A stretch of DNA of 50,944 nt from Candidatus Thorarchaeota archaeon (lineage in GTDB: Archaea > Asgardarchaeota > Thorarchaeia > Thorarchaeales > Thorarchaeaceae). The notes beneath the pieces were generated by a model. That model saw only the letters and a program-made list of their open reading frames with translations, was not told the origin of the DNA and ran no database searches. Below, piece by piece: positions 25,343 through 33,508 of this stretch. The translations under genes and the position numbers were made by a program. The stretch spans positions 192,087 through 243,030 of the forward strand of contig JAOUFI010000001.1 of the NCBI GenBank assembly GCA_029858305.1, read 5' to 3'. Position 1 is the stretch's first letter, and every line of letters begins with the position of its first letter.

Positions 25343-27442
25343 TCATTTTATCTTCAAACCTGTGTGATGCGCTCGAAAGATGAATGACTTGGCCCACAAA
25401 TCAATGGTTTTCTCGATTGGAGATCCAACTCCATGACCCGCTTGGCTCTCGGTATAAAGAATTAGAGGTCCATCATCTAGCATCTCATCCGTTGTACTCT
25501 GAAGCTTTGCAGTCATCTTGAATGCATGCATTGGATCAACTCTGCTATCGCCCAAGGCTGTGTACAGCAGAGTCGGAGGATATTTTACATCTCTGACATG
25601 ATGATAGGGACTATAGGGATATATCCATTCAAACTCCTCTTTGACTTCTGGGTCCCCGTACTCTGGAGACCAAGTCTTTGCCACCTGAAAACGGGTATAT
25701 CTAATCATATCGAGCAAAGGTACATGACATGATACAGCTCCAAAGAGTTCAGGTCTTTGAACCAACGCAGCTCCTACCAAAAGACCTCCGTTGCTTCCAC
25801 CATAGATTGCGATAGTGTCACGACTGCCAATTCTATTTTCGATGAGCCATTCGGCGGCTCCAATGAAGTCATCAAAGACGTTTTGTTTGTTCTCACGGTT
25901 TCCTGCCCGGTGCCACTTTTGTCCGTACTCCCCACCACCCCTGAGATGTGCGATTGCTACTATACCCCCTTGTTCAATCCAAGTAACATAGTTTTGAGAG
26001 AATACTGGAGTGTTTGATAAACCAAATCCACCATATCCAGTCAGTGTGACTGGAGTCTTCACTGAAATCTTAGTACTTTTGTTCGATAGGATAAACATTG
26101 AAACTTTCGTGCCATCCTTAGACTTGTACCATACCTGTTTTGATTGGAAAAGTGTAGGATCTAAATCAAGATTTGGCTTGTAGAAAAGGCTAGACTCACC
26201 AGATTTGTAAGAGTAGTACGAAGCTGGATAGAAGTAGCTACCAAGGTTATAGTAGAATCTGTCTGCTTCAGGAGAGGTAGAAAGTTGATAGAGTGTTACA
26301 TGGGAGTTGAAACTGACATTGTCTATAAGTTTGCCAGACTCTAAATCATGAACTTTCAAAGAACTAGAGGCGTTCTTTTCCTCTATTACAGCAAGTTGGT
26401 TATTATGAATAACGAACCTACCGTGGTCAGCAGTAAAAATAACGCCTTCGGTTTCTTTTACTACTGTTTTACTTTCAGGTATCTTTCTATCTTCAGAGAA
26501 TCTCGATAAATCGTATCTTAGAATCTGACCGTTTGGAGCACCGTGTTGCGTTAGTACATATAGATGATTACCATTCACCTCAGATATACTTGAAACCGAA
26601 TCACTCGTGATTACTGGAACGAATGTCAATGAGCTGGGGTCATCTGGATTCACGTGAGCAATATGGATATCTGAACTGATGAATCGATAACTACAGATTG
26701 TCAATAGTGTGCAATCCTCGTTGATTGAGAGAAGTGGATGTTCAGTCTTTAATCTCCCTGAGCCAAACACCTTCACGTCATTCTTGTAATCATCGCCAAG
26801 CTTGTGATAATAGACGTGGTGATAGTAGTTCTCATCCTCTGGTGAAACAGTTCCAGGTAATGGGTATCTACTGTAGTAGAAACCTATGTTTTTTACCCAG
26901 GCGATTTCACACCATTTAGTTTGCGGTATCTTCTCAGTGAGATTTTTTTTCTTCTCAACATCTATCACATGTAGAACGCTCATCTCTGTGCCCCCTTCTG
27001 ATGTTCCGTATGCCACTAAGCTTCCATCGCTGCTTGCACTAAACCAATCAATCGAGATGAGCGCATCTTTGGACTCTTTAAGGGGATCAAAGAGTACTGT
27101 CTTCTTTCCTTTCTCCCCATCTTGATAGCAAAGGGACGGTTGGTTTTTTCCGGCTTCCCTGAAGAAATAGAAGAATCTGGGGCCATTCTTCGTTGTTACA
27201 ACCTTTAAGGTGGCGTCTTGAATGTAATCGTATAGAAACAGGTCATGCATTCGTTTCTTGATAATCGCTCCACCAGAATATCCATCAAGGATTTTGGTGG
27301 AAAACTTGTTCTGTTCTTCCACCCACTCTAGCACCTCACTTGAAGACGCATCTTCAAGCCAACGATACGGATCTTCAATCTTGATACCATGTATCTCTTC
27401 TACAATTTTCTCTTTCCGGGATACTGGATATTTTTGTCCCAT
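25343..27442 (-). CDS. Prolyl oligopeptidase, S9A family
   Basis: 699 residues, the usual size for a cytosolic S9A peptidase. Residues 1-75 and 420-699 build the alpha/beta hydrolase with the catalytic triad: serine in Y-G-G-S-N-G-G, aspartate in L-G-D-S-R-V-D-P and histidine in Q-A-G-H-G-V-G. The middle is the seven-bladed beta-propeller. The start reads Y-P-x-x-x-x-x-E-x-I-V-E-E-I-H-G-I-K-I-x-D-P-Y-R-W-L-E-D, a family signature. No signal peptide is seen. It cleaves short peptides after proline. In the genomes I know, archaeal copies are patchily distributed and may be transferred from bacteria. Confidence 0.93.
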   Translation of the reverse strand: MGQKYPVSRKEKIVEEIHGIKIEDPYRWLEDASSSEVLEWVEEQNKFSTKILDGYSGGAIIKKRMHDLFLYDYIQDATLKVVTTKNGPRFFYFFREAGKNQPSLCYQDGEKGKKTVLFDPLKESKDALISIDWFSASSDGSLVAYGTSEGGTEMSVLHVIDVEKKKNLTEKIPQTKWCEIAWVKNIGFYYSRYPLPGTVSPEDENYYHHVYYHKLGDDYKNDVKVFGSGRLKTEHPLLSINEDCTLLTICSYRFISSDIHIAHVNPDDPSSLTFVPVITSDSVSSISEVNGNHLYVLTQHGAPNGQILRYDLSRFSEDRKIPESKTVVKETEGVIFTADHGRFVIHNNQLAVIEEKNASSSLKVHDLESGKLIDNVSFNSHVTLYQLSTSPEADRFYYNLGSYFYPASYYSYKSGESSLFYKPNLDLDPTLFQSKQVWYKSKDGTKVSMFILSNKSTKISVKTPVTLTGYGGFGLSNTPVFSQNYVTWIEQGGIVAIAHLRGGGEYGQKWHRAGNRENKQNVFDDFIGAAEWLIENRIGSRDTIAIYGGSNGGLLVGAALVQRPELFGAVSCHVPLLDMIRYTRFQVAKTWSPEYGDPEVKEEFEWIYPYSPYHHVRDVKYPPTLLYTALGDSRVDPMHAFKMTAKLQSTTDEMLDDGPLILYTESQAGHGVGSPIEKTIDLWAKSFIFRAHHTGLKIK

Positions 27443-27505
27443 GTTCTACTCCCTCAAATTACAGAGTCTGTCAATATTCTTGAAAATATGTGCTTTTTGG
27501 AAAAA

Positions 27506-27643
27506 TGGTGGGGACGGTGGGATTTGAACCCACGATCGACGAGTTACGCCAAGACGACGGTCGTTTATTGACCCCGCTCATTTCCGGTGCGAATTGCACC
27601 CAGATCTGGAGCCCGTCGCCTTACCGGTCTAGGCCACGTCCCC
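27506..27643 (-). tRNA. tRNA-Trp(CCA) with a 61-nt intron at position 37/38; CCA encoded
   Basis: Acceptor GGGGACG (27643-27637) pairs with CGTCCCC (27516-27510), then A and encoded CCA. The D stem is GCC(T)/(A)GGC. The anticodon stem ACGGG/CTCGT includes one G-U pair. The loop reads C-T-[CCA]-G before the intron (27605-27545) and resumes with A. The T arm is GTGGG-TTCAAAT-CCCAC, uninterrupted. The intron begins with a hairpin GGTGC-AATTC-GCACC. Archaeal tRNA-Trp commonly has an intron at exactly this site, and in some lineages it carries a C/D guide RNA; I see no convincing C or D box in this one. Confidence 0.92.
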
Positions 27644-27660
27644 GAGGTCGAAAGGCACCA

Positions 27661-28141
27661 CTGATGTGCAAGTTAAGAAGTTTTCGTCAGTTTTTGCATC
27701 TAAGATTATCATAATATTATTGATTCCTTAATACACGGATTTGAAGCACATACGTATTGGTGTTGCTAAATAAAGTAAACATAAAACAGCTAACAATATT
27801 CTGCTAATTTACCAACTTTTTGTAATTTTTCGGTTAATTCTTTGCAATTATCCGTGTATTTGCATAAGCGAATTGGTTAGGGATTTCCGTATGAGTGATG
27901 TACAAATGAAACCCTGTGAACCTAGCTTACCAGAACCATGGATGTTTTGATTCCAGTCCTTCGGTGTTAGTAATGAAATCATCGTCCCAAGAATGGGACG
28001 ATGCTGCACTATTTCTCATTTTTTCTCTTTAATTATCAAGATTAAGGTTTACCTACTTTTCTGATCTGTAAGACGGAAAGAGGATAACTCTAAAATGGAT
28101 TTCAGAGAATTAAATCAGGAATTCGATAGAGGATTCTCTTT
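27661..28141. other. AT-rich gene-free spacer with inverted repeats
   Basis: About 480 bp with no gene I can support. An 11-bp inverted repeat AATACACGGAT occurs at 27730-27740 and, inverted, at 27850-27860, flanking ~110 bases that are very AT-rich. A perfect 10-bp palindrome lies at 27980-28003. A 19-codon frame at 27891-27950 (M-S-D-V-Q-M-K-P-C-E-P) is too short to credit. The start of the 673-residue gene ends the spacer; AGAGGA lies ~8 bases before its ATG. It may hold promoters, a small RNA or a relic of a small element. Confidence 0.4.
27980..28003. repeat. Perfect 10-bp inverted repeat (CATCGTCCCA / TGGGACGATG)
   Basis: The two arms are separated by AGAA. A T-rich stretch (CATTTTTTCTCTTT) follows about 15 bases downstream on the plus strand. 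It could be an operator for the gene at 28142 or a hairpin at the end of an unannotated plus-strand transcript. The T-rich run is too far for a classic hairpin terminator. Confidence 0.5.
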
Positions 28142-30163
28142 ATGACAAATTCTAACGCCCTTCCAGTGACGGTTTGGTTAACACCTGAAGAATCCGAAAT
28201 AGGTATTCTTTCGTTTAATCGAGAGGATTTAGTGGTAAAGTTAGAATCGGGGAGAATCATTCGTGGAAAAGATTCTGCTAGAGTTCTTTTTGAATTGCAA
28301 AATATGATTGTTTTTGATGGTGATGGCAAAAGCTCAACAATTTCAATTGAGGAAAAATACAAAATTCGGTTGGCACCGGATTTGATTATTGAACGCCCGT
28401 ATGTCAGTCATGGAGGACAATTTATCGAAGACATTTTTCCACCATCAACATCAGGATTCTATGGGCGCTTCCAAGCAGGAAAAGGAACAGCTCTATATTT
28501 TATTAATAGAATACAGGATAGTAATAGGTTTCTACTCTCGGTAACTAATTCTTCTGCTAAGAGAATCTATGAAACTCAATTCATTCAACGGTACGAGGCA
28601 GAAGCGCTTTCTTTAGTTGATGACATTAAGATTTTAGAGTGCATTTATGCAAAATCAGTGATTGCAAAAGAAAAACCCAGACATGAAATTCTGGGCGTTT
28701 TGGATGAACCAGCCCCATCATGGAAAGAGCTATCTAAGATTATTGGAGAGGTTTCTATCCCGAATCTCCGGTTAGGGAATAGTATGAGAGATACAATATC
28801 TCAGCTTGTTCCCGCTTCTTTCCCAAATGAAGTTAGAGAAGAACTTATGGCATTCCTTGCATACGTCGTGAAAAGCAAGATTCCAATGGAAGATCCTCTT
28901 ATTTATTCATTCAAATTTTCTTCAATACCAATAATGGAGAATCTCTTGAATGGACATCTAATGTATCTAATAGACAGGATAAATTGGCCACCTTATGCAA
29001 AACTGATGATATTGGCGGCAAGAGGCCAGCTTGAATCTCCAAAAAGAGCCATTTCTGATGCAATTATGAATACACCATGGCTCCTTTTTAACCAGAAATG
29101 CATGGAGCTTCGTCCAAGCTGGCTAGACATTGCAGTGGATTCAGTAATAAGCCTGAATAAATCAGGTCATGTTGTACTTGGTTTGCCAACCACAAAAAGT
29201 GCTGCTAGAAGATCAAGATCATCCTGGAAGAAAAGGTTTGCTGAACTTTCGTATGGACTAAGGATACGAGGGCAGATTGATTCTTCAATACTAGGCTTAA
29301 TCGAGCTCGTCTATCTGGGTGCAGCCTATCGATGGCCGCATCGGCATATGAAATTCATTTCACGTTTAGGGGCAATTAGTGATAACTCTCCTCACCTGCA
29401 GGTAATGATAATGCCTCCATCAGCAGCCGAACGTGTAAAAAGAGCTATCCCCAATATGTTATCTGTAGGGTGGTCAAAAAGGACTTCAAACTTTGATTTA
29501 TTTGATAATCAATCGAAGAAATGGATGGTCCCTATAGGCAGAATTACTGATTCCTTGGATGAAAGAAGTTCAATTAAGAAACTAATTAATGAATTTCGTA
29601 AAGAAGATATTCCTGATTCATATTTGATTTCAAAAGAAGAAACCAGGGTAGCAGACTTTATAGCTGAAGGAATTGAATCTTTTTATTTTGAAATTCCTGA
29701 ATTCCTAAGTAATTTTAAAATAAACAAAAATTCGGCTAGTGCAATCATTACAAATCTTGTGAATCGAAAAATATTACAACTGTCATACGATTTGTCTGAT
29801 CCAAACTTAATTTCGCTAGCAACAATTATTCAAGGAAATAGTGATGTTGTAACTTCTCTTGTTTCAGCATTTCTCAAACATACGCCATCATCACATGCAA
29901 GATTGAACGAAAAAAGCGATAATGCAGTTATTCTCTCTAGATTTCCAGAAGAATCAATTTACCTAATTGTATCTCAATTGACACAGCTAGGCCCTGAGAG
30001 GGAAGTAAATATTCGTTGTATGAGACCCATAACATTTCAAAGATATACCTCGAATCTCTATCAACGTCTTCTTAGAGAGGATGGAACTTGGGATGATGAT
30101 GTAAGTGCATTCCTTTCTCAGGCTAGATCCAAGAGAAGAGAGCTGTCAGAGAGTAAAATGTAG
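28142..30163 (+). CDS. Large cytoplasmic protein, no recognised family
   Basis: 673 residues, no signal peptide and no membrane helix. It looks like several domains: a beta-rich N-terminal third (1-120); a mixed middle with L-I-D-R-I-N-W-P-P-Y-A-K-L-M-I-L; a basic S-A-A-R-R-S-R-S-S-W-K-K-R-F segment (~355); and a C-terminal part whose residues ~520-560 (N-K-N-S-A-S-A-I-I-T-N-L-V-N-R-K-I-L) could be a winged helix. A DNA- or RNA-binding role would fit, but no motif proves it. Base use is visibly more AT-rich than the flanking housekeeping genes, suggesting transfer or relaxed selection. The surface protein gene follows 10 bases after its stop. Confidence 0.7.
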   Translation: MTNSNALPVTVWLTPEESEIGILSFNREDLVVKLESGRIIRGKDSARVLFELQNMIVFDGDGKSSTISIEEKYKIRLAPDLIIERPYVSHGGQFIEDIFPPSTSGFYGRFQAGKGTALYFINRIQDSNRFLLSVTNSSAKRIYETQFIQRYEAEALSLVDDIKILECIYAKSVIAKEKPRHEILGVLDEPAPSWKELSKIIGEVSIPNLRLGNSMRDTISQLVPASFPNEVREELMAFLAYVVKSKIPMEDPLIYSFKFSSIPIMENLLNGHLMYLIDRINWPPYAKLMILAARGQLESPKRAISDAIMNTPWLLFNQKCMELRPSWLDIAVDSVISLNKSGHVVLGLPTTKSAARRSRSSWKKRFAELSYGLRIRGQIDSSILGLIELVYLGAAYRWPHRHMKFISRLGAISDNSPHLQVMIMPPSAAERVKRAIPNMLSVGWSKRTSNFDLFDNQSKKWMVPIGRITDSLDERSSIKKLINEFRKEDIPDSYLISKEETRVADFIAEGIESFYFEIPEFLSNFKINKNSASAIITNLVNRKILQLSYDLSDPNLISLATIIQGNSDVVTSLVSAFLKHTPSSHARLNEKSDNAVILSRFPEESIYLIVSQLTQLGPEREVNIRCMRPITFQRYTSNLYQRLLREDGTWDDDVSAFLSQARSKRRELSESKM

Positions 30164-30173
30164 AAGATGAAAT

Positions 30174-30812
30174 ATGAAAATGAAAAGAAAGGTGTATTAT
30201 AATCTGGTATTTCTGGTCACTATGGTAATTTTGTCACTAGTATCAATCACGGGAGAACCTTCTGGAACCTATCAGCCATCTTCAGTTTTGATGTACCAGC
30301 TAACTCAGTCTACTGGCACCGAATTTGACATGACTCTAATGCCTGGTTTTGCAGACCTGATTCCCGGTACTGAACCTGTGAATTTGATACTCGAACTACG
30401 AGTGGGAGTAAGTGATCCAGATGGAGTCAGTAAAGTCATTGGAAGCTACAAGAATAATTCGATTAGTGAATGGACAAATGTAACTATGAGTCTGGATGAC
30501 AGCACTAGTAATCCTGATGATTACGTTGCTTGGCCTCATAATTATACAATGACTGAACCATCCTTTGTTGTCATCTGGGATATCAAGTTCTATGCGAATG
30601 ATAGTCTAAATAATTGGAATGTTTCAAGTGTACATCAGCTGTCAATATGCAGACAGACTTCGACTTCTATAACCACCACATCTATGATAACTTCTACAAC
30701 CACAACCAACTCTACTACAACCGATTCACTCATAGTTCCATTTGTAATTGTGGCGATTTCTGTTCTCATCATCATACCAGTATTATATATCATATCTCAA
30801 CGAAGAATCTAA
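30174..30812 (+). CDS. Secreted, membrane-anchored surface protein with Thr-rich stalk
   Basis: 212 residues. A positively charged start followed by a hydrophobic stretch (residues 8-26) is a Sec signal or anchor. The ectodomain (30-155) is polar, with several N-x-S/T sites for N-glycosylation (N-N-S-I, N-V-T, N-Y-T, N-V-S). A ~25-residue Thr/Ser-rich stalk follows (T-S-I-T-T-T-S-M-I-T-S-T-T-T-T). A single hydrophobic helix (~187-208) ends in a basic Q-R-R-I stop-transfer. It would sit outside the cell, anchored at its C-terminus. The ectodomain family is not recognised. Probably in an operon with the 673-residue gene. Confidence 0.75.
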   Translation: MKMKRKVYYNLVFLVTMVILSLVSITGEPSGTYQPSSVLMYQLTQSTGTEFDMTLMPGFADLIPGTEPVNLILELRVGVSDPDGVSKVIGSYKNNSISEWTNVTMSLDDSTSNPDDYVAWPHNYTMTEPSFVVIWDIKFYANDSLNNWNVSSVHQLSICRQTSTSITTTSMITSTTTTNSTTTDSLIVPFVIVAISVLIIIPVLYIISQRRI

Positions 30813-30837
30813 ACGAAGAAAGATGTCAGAGAGTAAT

Positions 30838-30847
30838 GCTTAAAACC
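30838..30847 (+). promoter_or_regulatory. TATA box of 5S rRNA
   Basis: GCTTAAAACC is centred ~27 bases before the 5S 5' end, nearly the same sequence and spacing as the tRNA-Ser promoter element. It shows the 5S gene has its own promoter. Confidence 0.5.
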
Positions 30848-30868
30848 AAACATAGAAACACAACGACT

Positions 30869-30989
30869 TGATGGCGGCCATAGTCCTGAGGGTCTACCTG
30901 AACTCGGCCGAACTCAGAAGTCAAGCCTCAGAACGTCGTGTGGAAATGTGCATTGCGCGAGCGTGCGACAAGCCCACGAGCTGCCACAT
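30869..30989 (+). rRNA. rrf: 5S ribosomal RNA
   Basis: About 121 bases. Helix I is formed by TGGCGGC (from 30872) and GCTGCCA (30980-30986). The 5' part GGCGGCCATAG is characteristic of 5S, as is CTGAACTCGGCCGAACTCAGAAG with the loop B/C core, followed by AAGCC. The distal region (30930-30975) forms a GC-rich arm with TGCGCGAGCGTGCG. The ends are placed to within a few bases by helix I. It stands alone, with no 16S or 23S in the window, has its own promoter and is followed by a T-rich stretch (CATTTTCCTTCTC). Confidence 0.9.
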
Positions 30990-31059
30990 TTTCCTTCTCA
31001 TGACATCTTCTAAAATGACTAGATAGAAGCCATTAAAAGACTAACACAAGAAGACGGAT

Positions 31060-32187
31060 TTGATTCACATGCAGCTAGGTGGAACAAACGAATACAGTTG
31101 GATTATCAATATAGCATTCTTCGCCTTCATCATGCTATTCAGTCTTTATGGAGCCAAATTCCAAATGTGGCAGTGGCTGAAACAGATAGAGATGGGCTTG
31201 AGCGAGATGAAACGAATGTTTGTGGAGTCGCGACAGACTGCTATTGATACATTCAAAGACTATGGAAAGTCAGAGGAAGATATCGCTAAAGATTTGGACA
31301 GGTGGATGGACTACTTCACAATAATGCCTGTGGACTTGGACCCTGCAGGTATACTCAAAAGACTTGATCACTTGCTTGATGAACGAAGGGACCGATTCCA
31401 AGAGTTTGTTGCAGACCTAGCCCCAGAATCAAACGTCAGTATAAATCAGAATCTGGAGAACACACTTGAAGTCACGCAAGTTCTTGGTTTGATTTACAGG
31501 GTCGTCAGGCACTTCTATATTCTTGGAAAGAAGACTGGTAGCCAAATTATGATTATGCAGATTCAGATGCAGATGCCTGACTTACTCAGACTTGCAAAGG
31601 CATACTACGACGCTCTCGGAGCTTTCTCAGAGGGTAAACCCATTGGTGATGGGATTGGCCCATTGGTCGTCACCAAGTTTGCAAGATCTTACGGAGCCAC
31701 ACCAGAAAGTTACATTCAGGAGATTTCACGTGAAGTAGGATACTATGTTGTGGAGTCTGAAGGTCGAACAGTTTACGCACTCAGAGCAACAGGACCAGGT
31801 GGAACAGTAGGTAAACCAGGTTTTGGTGTGAAGAAACTTGTCGAACAGAACAAGAATAAGATTGCACGAATCATCACCATTGATGCCGCATTGAAGTTCG
31901 AGGGTGAAGAACTAGGTAGGGTATCTGAAGGTACAGGCGCAGCAATTGGCGATCCAGGACCAGAGAAACATGCTATAGAACAGACCGCAACAGAACATGG
32001 TATAGGCATAGAAGCCATTGTGGTAAAAGAAGATGAGGCAGCAGCTGTGGGTATCATGGACAAGAAGATTCTTGATGCTATTCCTGAGGTGCTGGAACGA
32101 ATAAAGGAGTCAATCGTAAAGAGAACGAAACCAGGAGATAGTATTATTCTAGCTGGAATTGGGAACACGATTGGAATTGGTCTATGA
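31060..32187 (+). CDS. DUF1512 family archaeal membrane-associated protein
   Basis: 375 residues from TTG 31060; an ATG at 31069 is equally plausible because a TATA-like TTAAAAG lies close upstream, leaving almost no leader. One N-terminal hydrophobic helix (~14-34) is followed by a long soluble domain: helical residues 40-190, then a C-terminal alpha/beta part with A-T-G-P-G-G-T-V-G-K-P-G-F-G-V and a closing I-L-A-G-I-G-N-T-I-G-I-G. These glycine-rich segments are typical of DUF1512, a family restricted to archaea, with no known function. The next gene follows 10 bases later with GAGGTGA overlapping the stop. Confidence 0.78.
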   Translation: MIHMQLGGTNEYSWIINIAFFAFIMLFSLYGAKFQMWQWLKQIEMGLSEMKRMFVESRQTAIDTFKDYGKSEEDIAKDLDRWMDYFTIMPVDLDPAGILKRLDHLLDERRDRFQEFVADLAPESNVSINQNLENTLEVTQVLGLIYRVVRHFYILGKKTGSQIMIMQIQMQMPDLLRLAKAYYDALGAFSEGKPIGDGIGPLVVTKFARSYGATPESYIQEISREVGYYVVESEGRTVYALRATGPGGTVGKPGFGVKKLVEQNKNKIARIITIDAALKFEGEELGRVSEGTGAAIGDPGPEKHAIEQTATEHGIGIEAIVVKEDEAAAVGIMDKKILDAIPEVLERIKESIVKRTKPGDSIILAGIGNTIGIGL

Positions 32188-32197
32188 GGTGAAATGA

Positions 32198-32557
32198 ATG
32201 GGAATAGTATCAAAAATACTTGGTCTCGCCTTAGCTGGAATGGGTTTTGTAGTCCTCTTCTATGGAATGAGTACCACTGATGCCCTGTCGTTCCTTTGGT
32301 CATTCATGGGTCTCATCATCATGTCTCTTGGATTCGCCTTAATCACTGGAGGGAAACAAGCTGAGAAGAAACCTCCACCTCCAACAGTCACAGAGATTCG
32401 CTGTAGTAGCTGTGATTTCAAAGAGATACGTGATTTCAAGAAAGGCGATTATGTCTTGATGCCTGTTGAGGAAACGTGTCCAAAGTGTCAGAGCTCAATG
32501 ACTATTGAGGGCGTCTACATTGTAAGGGAAGAACCAGAAGTTAAATACAATGTCTAG
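32198..32557 (+). CDS. Two-helix membrane protein with C-terminal zinc ribbon
   Basis: 119 residues. Two hydrophobic helices (6-26 and 33-52) are followed by a proline-rich linker (K-K-P-P-P-P-T) and a zinc ribbon with cysteines C-S-S-C (near 69-72) and C-P-K-C (near 98-101). The ribbon would face the cytoplasm if both ends do. It is the second gene of an apparent operon with DUF1512, with a strong GAGGTGA site. The pairing suggests a shared membrane role. Its 3' end overlaps the convergent methionine aminopeptidase gene by 4 bases. Confidence 0.72.
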   Translation: MGIVSKILGLALAGMGFVVLFYGMSTTDALSFLWSFMGLIIMSLGFALITGGKQAEKKPPPPTVTEIRCSSCDFKEIRDFKKGDYVLMPVEETCPKCQSSMTIEGVYIVREEPEVKYNV

Positions 32558-33453
32558 GGTTTCTTCGTCAGAATCACAGGACCCTCTTCAGAGATGAAGA
32601 TTGTGTGTTCGGCCTGACTAACTGGCCGGCCTTTCTTCTCTATTTGAAGAGGTAGCCCTCGAATGGCTTTTGCTCGGATGAGTGCTCTAATCTCATCGAC
32701 AATATCTACTTCCTTATCAGAGGACCCGATCCATCTCGATGCAAACGGCAGAGGTCCATATTTTTCTCGAAGGTACACTCTTAGCTTCTCTGTTGTGCCT
32801 GAAATTGGTGTATCCAAACCAGTATTAGCAAAAATGTAGACATACTCACTATCAACTACAGTGCCAATCCCACTAGTCGCAAATGGTTCAATAGCATAAT
32901 ACTCTCCAACTTCGACCTTGGATGCTCCGCGAACTTTAGTATTTGGAACTTGTTTTCCTCCGTGAAGTTGATATCGCCTAATAGAATGGCCTGTAAGGTT
33001 AGAAATTGGTCGAAGACCATATGCTTTAACGACAGTCTCAATCTTCGCTCCTACATCTCCTAAAGATGCGCCTGGCTTCATCATAACAAGGGCTTCTTCG
33101 AGGGCATCTTCTGTAGCCGCAATGAATCCTTCAAGTGTTCCATCAATATCAACAGTCAGTGCAGTGTCAGTGATGTAGCCATCTATATGCACACCAATAT
33201 CTAACTTGACGAGCCCAAATTCTGGTATCTCACTACGGTCACCTTTGGGGGATGTAGAATGTGCTACGATATGGTTGACTGAAACATTACACGGAAATGC
33301 AGGAGTGCCACCATATTCCCGTATCTTCTTTTCCGCAGTTGTACAGATTTTTATTATTCTCGCCTTTGGTTCAATCATCTCACTGATTTCTTTGAGAACC
33401 CGTGCAGCAATCTCTCCGGAACGGACTGCGGATGGATGAGGATTGGTGACCAT
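32554..33453 (-). CDS. map: Methionine aminopeptidase, type II (copy 1)
   Basis: 299 residues from the ATG at 33453, with GGTGG just upstream. The open frame extends ten codons further, but alignment with the neighbouring copy supports this start. All five metal ligands are present: the two aspartates spaced 11 apart in D-I-G-V-H-I-D-G-Y-I-T-D, the histidine in L-T-G-H, the glutamate in Y-A-I-E-P-F-A-T, and the glutamate in F-I-S-E-E-G near the end. The substrate histidine is in I-V-A-H-S-T. The helical insertion in the C-terminal half is the type II mark. It removes initiator methionine from nascent proteins. The paralogue lies 55 bases upstream. Confidence 0.9.
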   Translation of the reverse strand: MVTNPHPSAVRSGEIAARVLKEISEMIEPKARIIKICTTAEKKIREYGGTPAFPCNVSVNHIVAHSTSPKGDRSEIPEFGLVKLDIGVHIDGYITDTALTVDIDGTLEGFIAATEDALEEALVMMKPGASLGDVGAKIETVVKAYGLRPISNLTGHSIRRYQLHGGKQVPNTKVRGASKVEVGEYYAIEPFATSGIGTVVDSEYVYIFANTGLDTPISGTTEKLRVYLREKYGPLPFASRWIGSSDKEVDIVDEIRALIRAKAIRGLPLQIEKKGRPVSQAEHTIFISEEGPVILTKKP

Positions 33454-33508
33454 GATACCACCGTACATAGACGAAATCAACAACCACTCTTAAGCGGTTC
33501 CATGCCCG

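Noticed and set aside
27891..27950. 19-codon reading frame M-S-D-V-Q-M-K-P
   Set aside because: Too short, without a ribosome-binding site or recognisable similarity.
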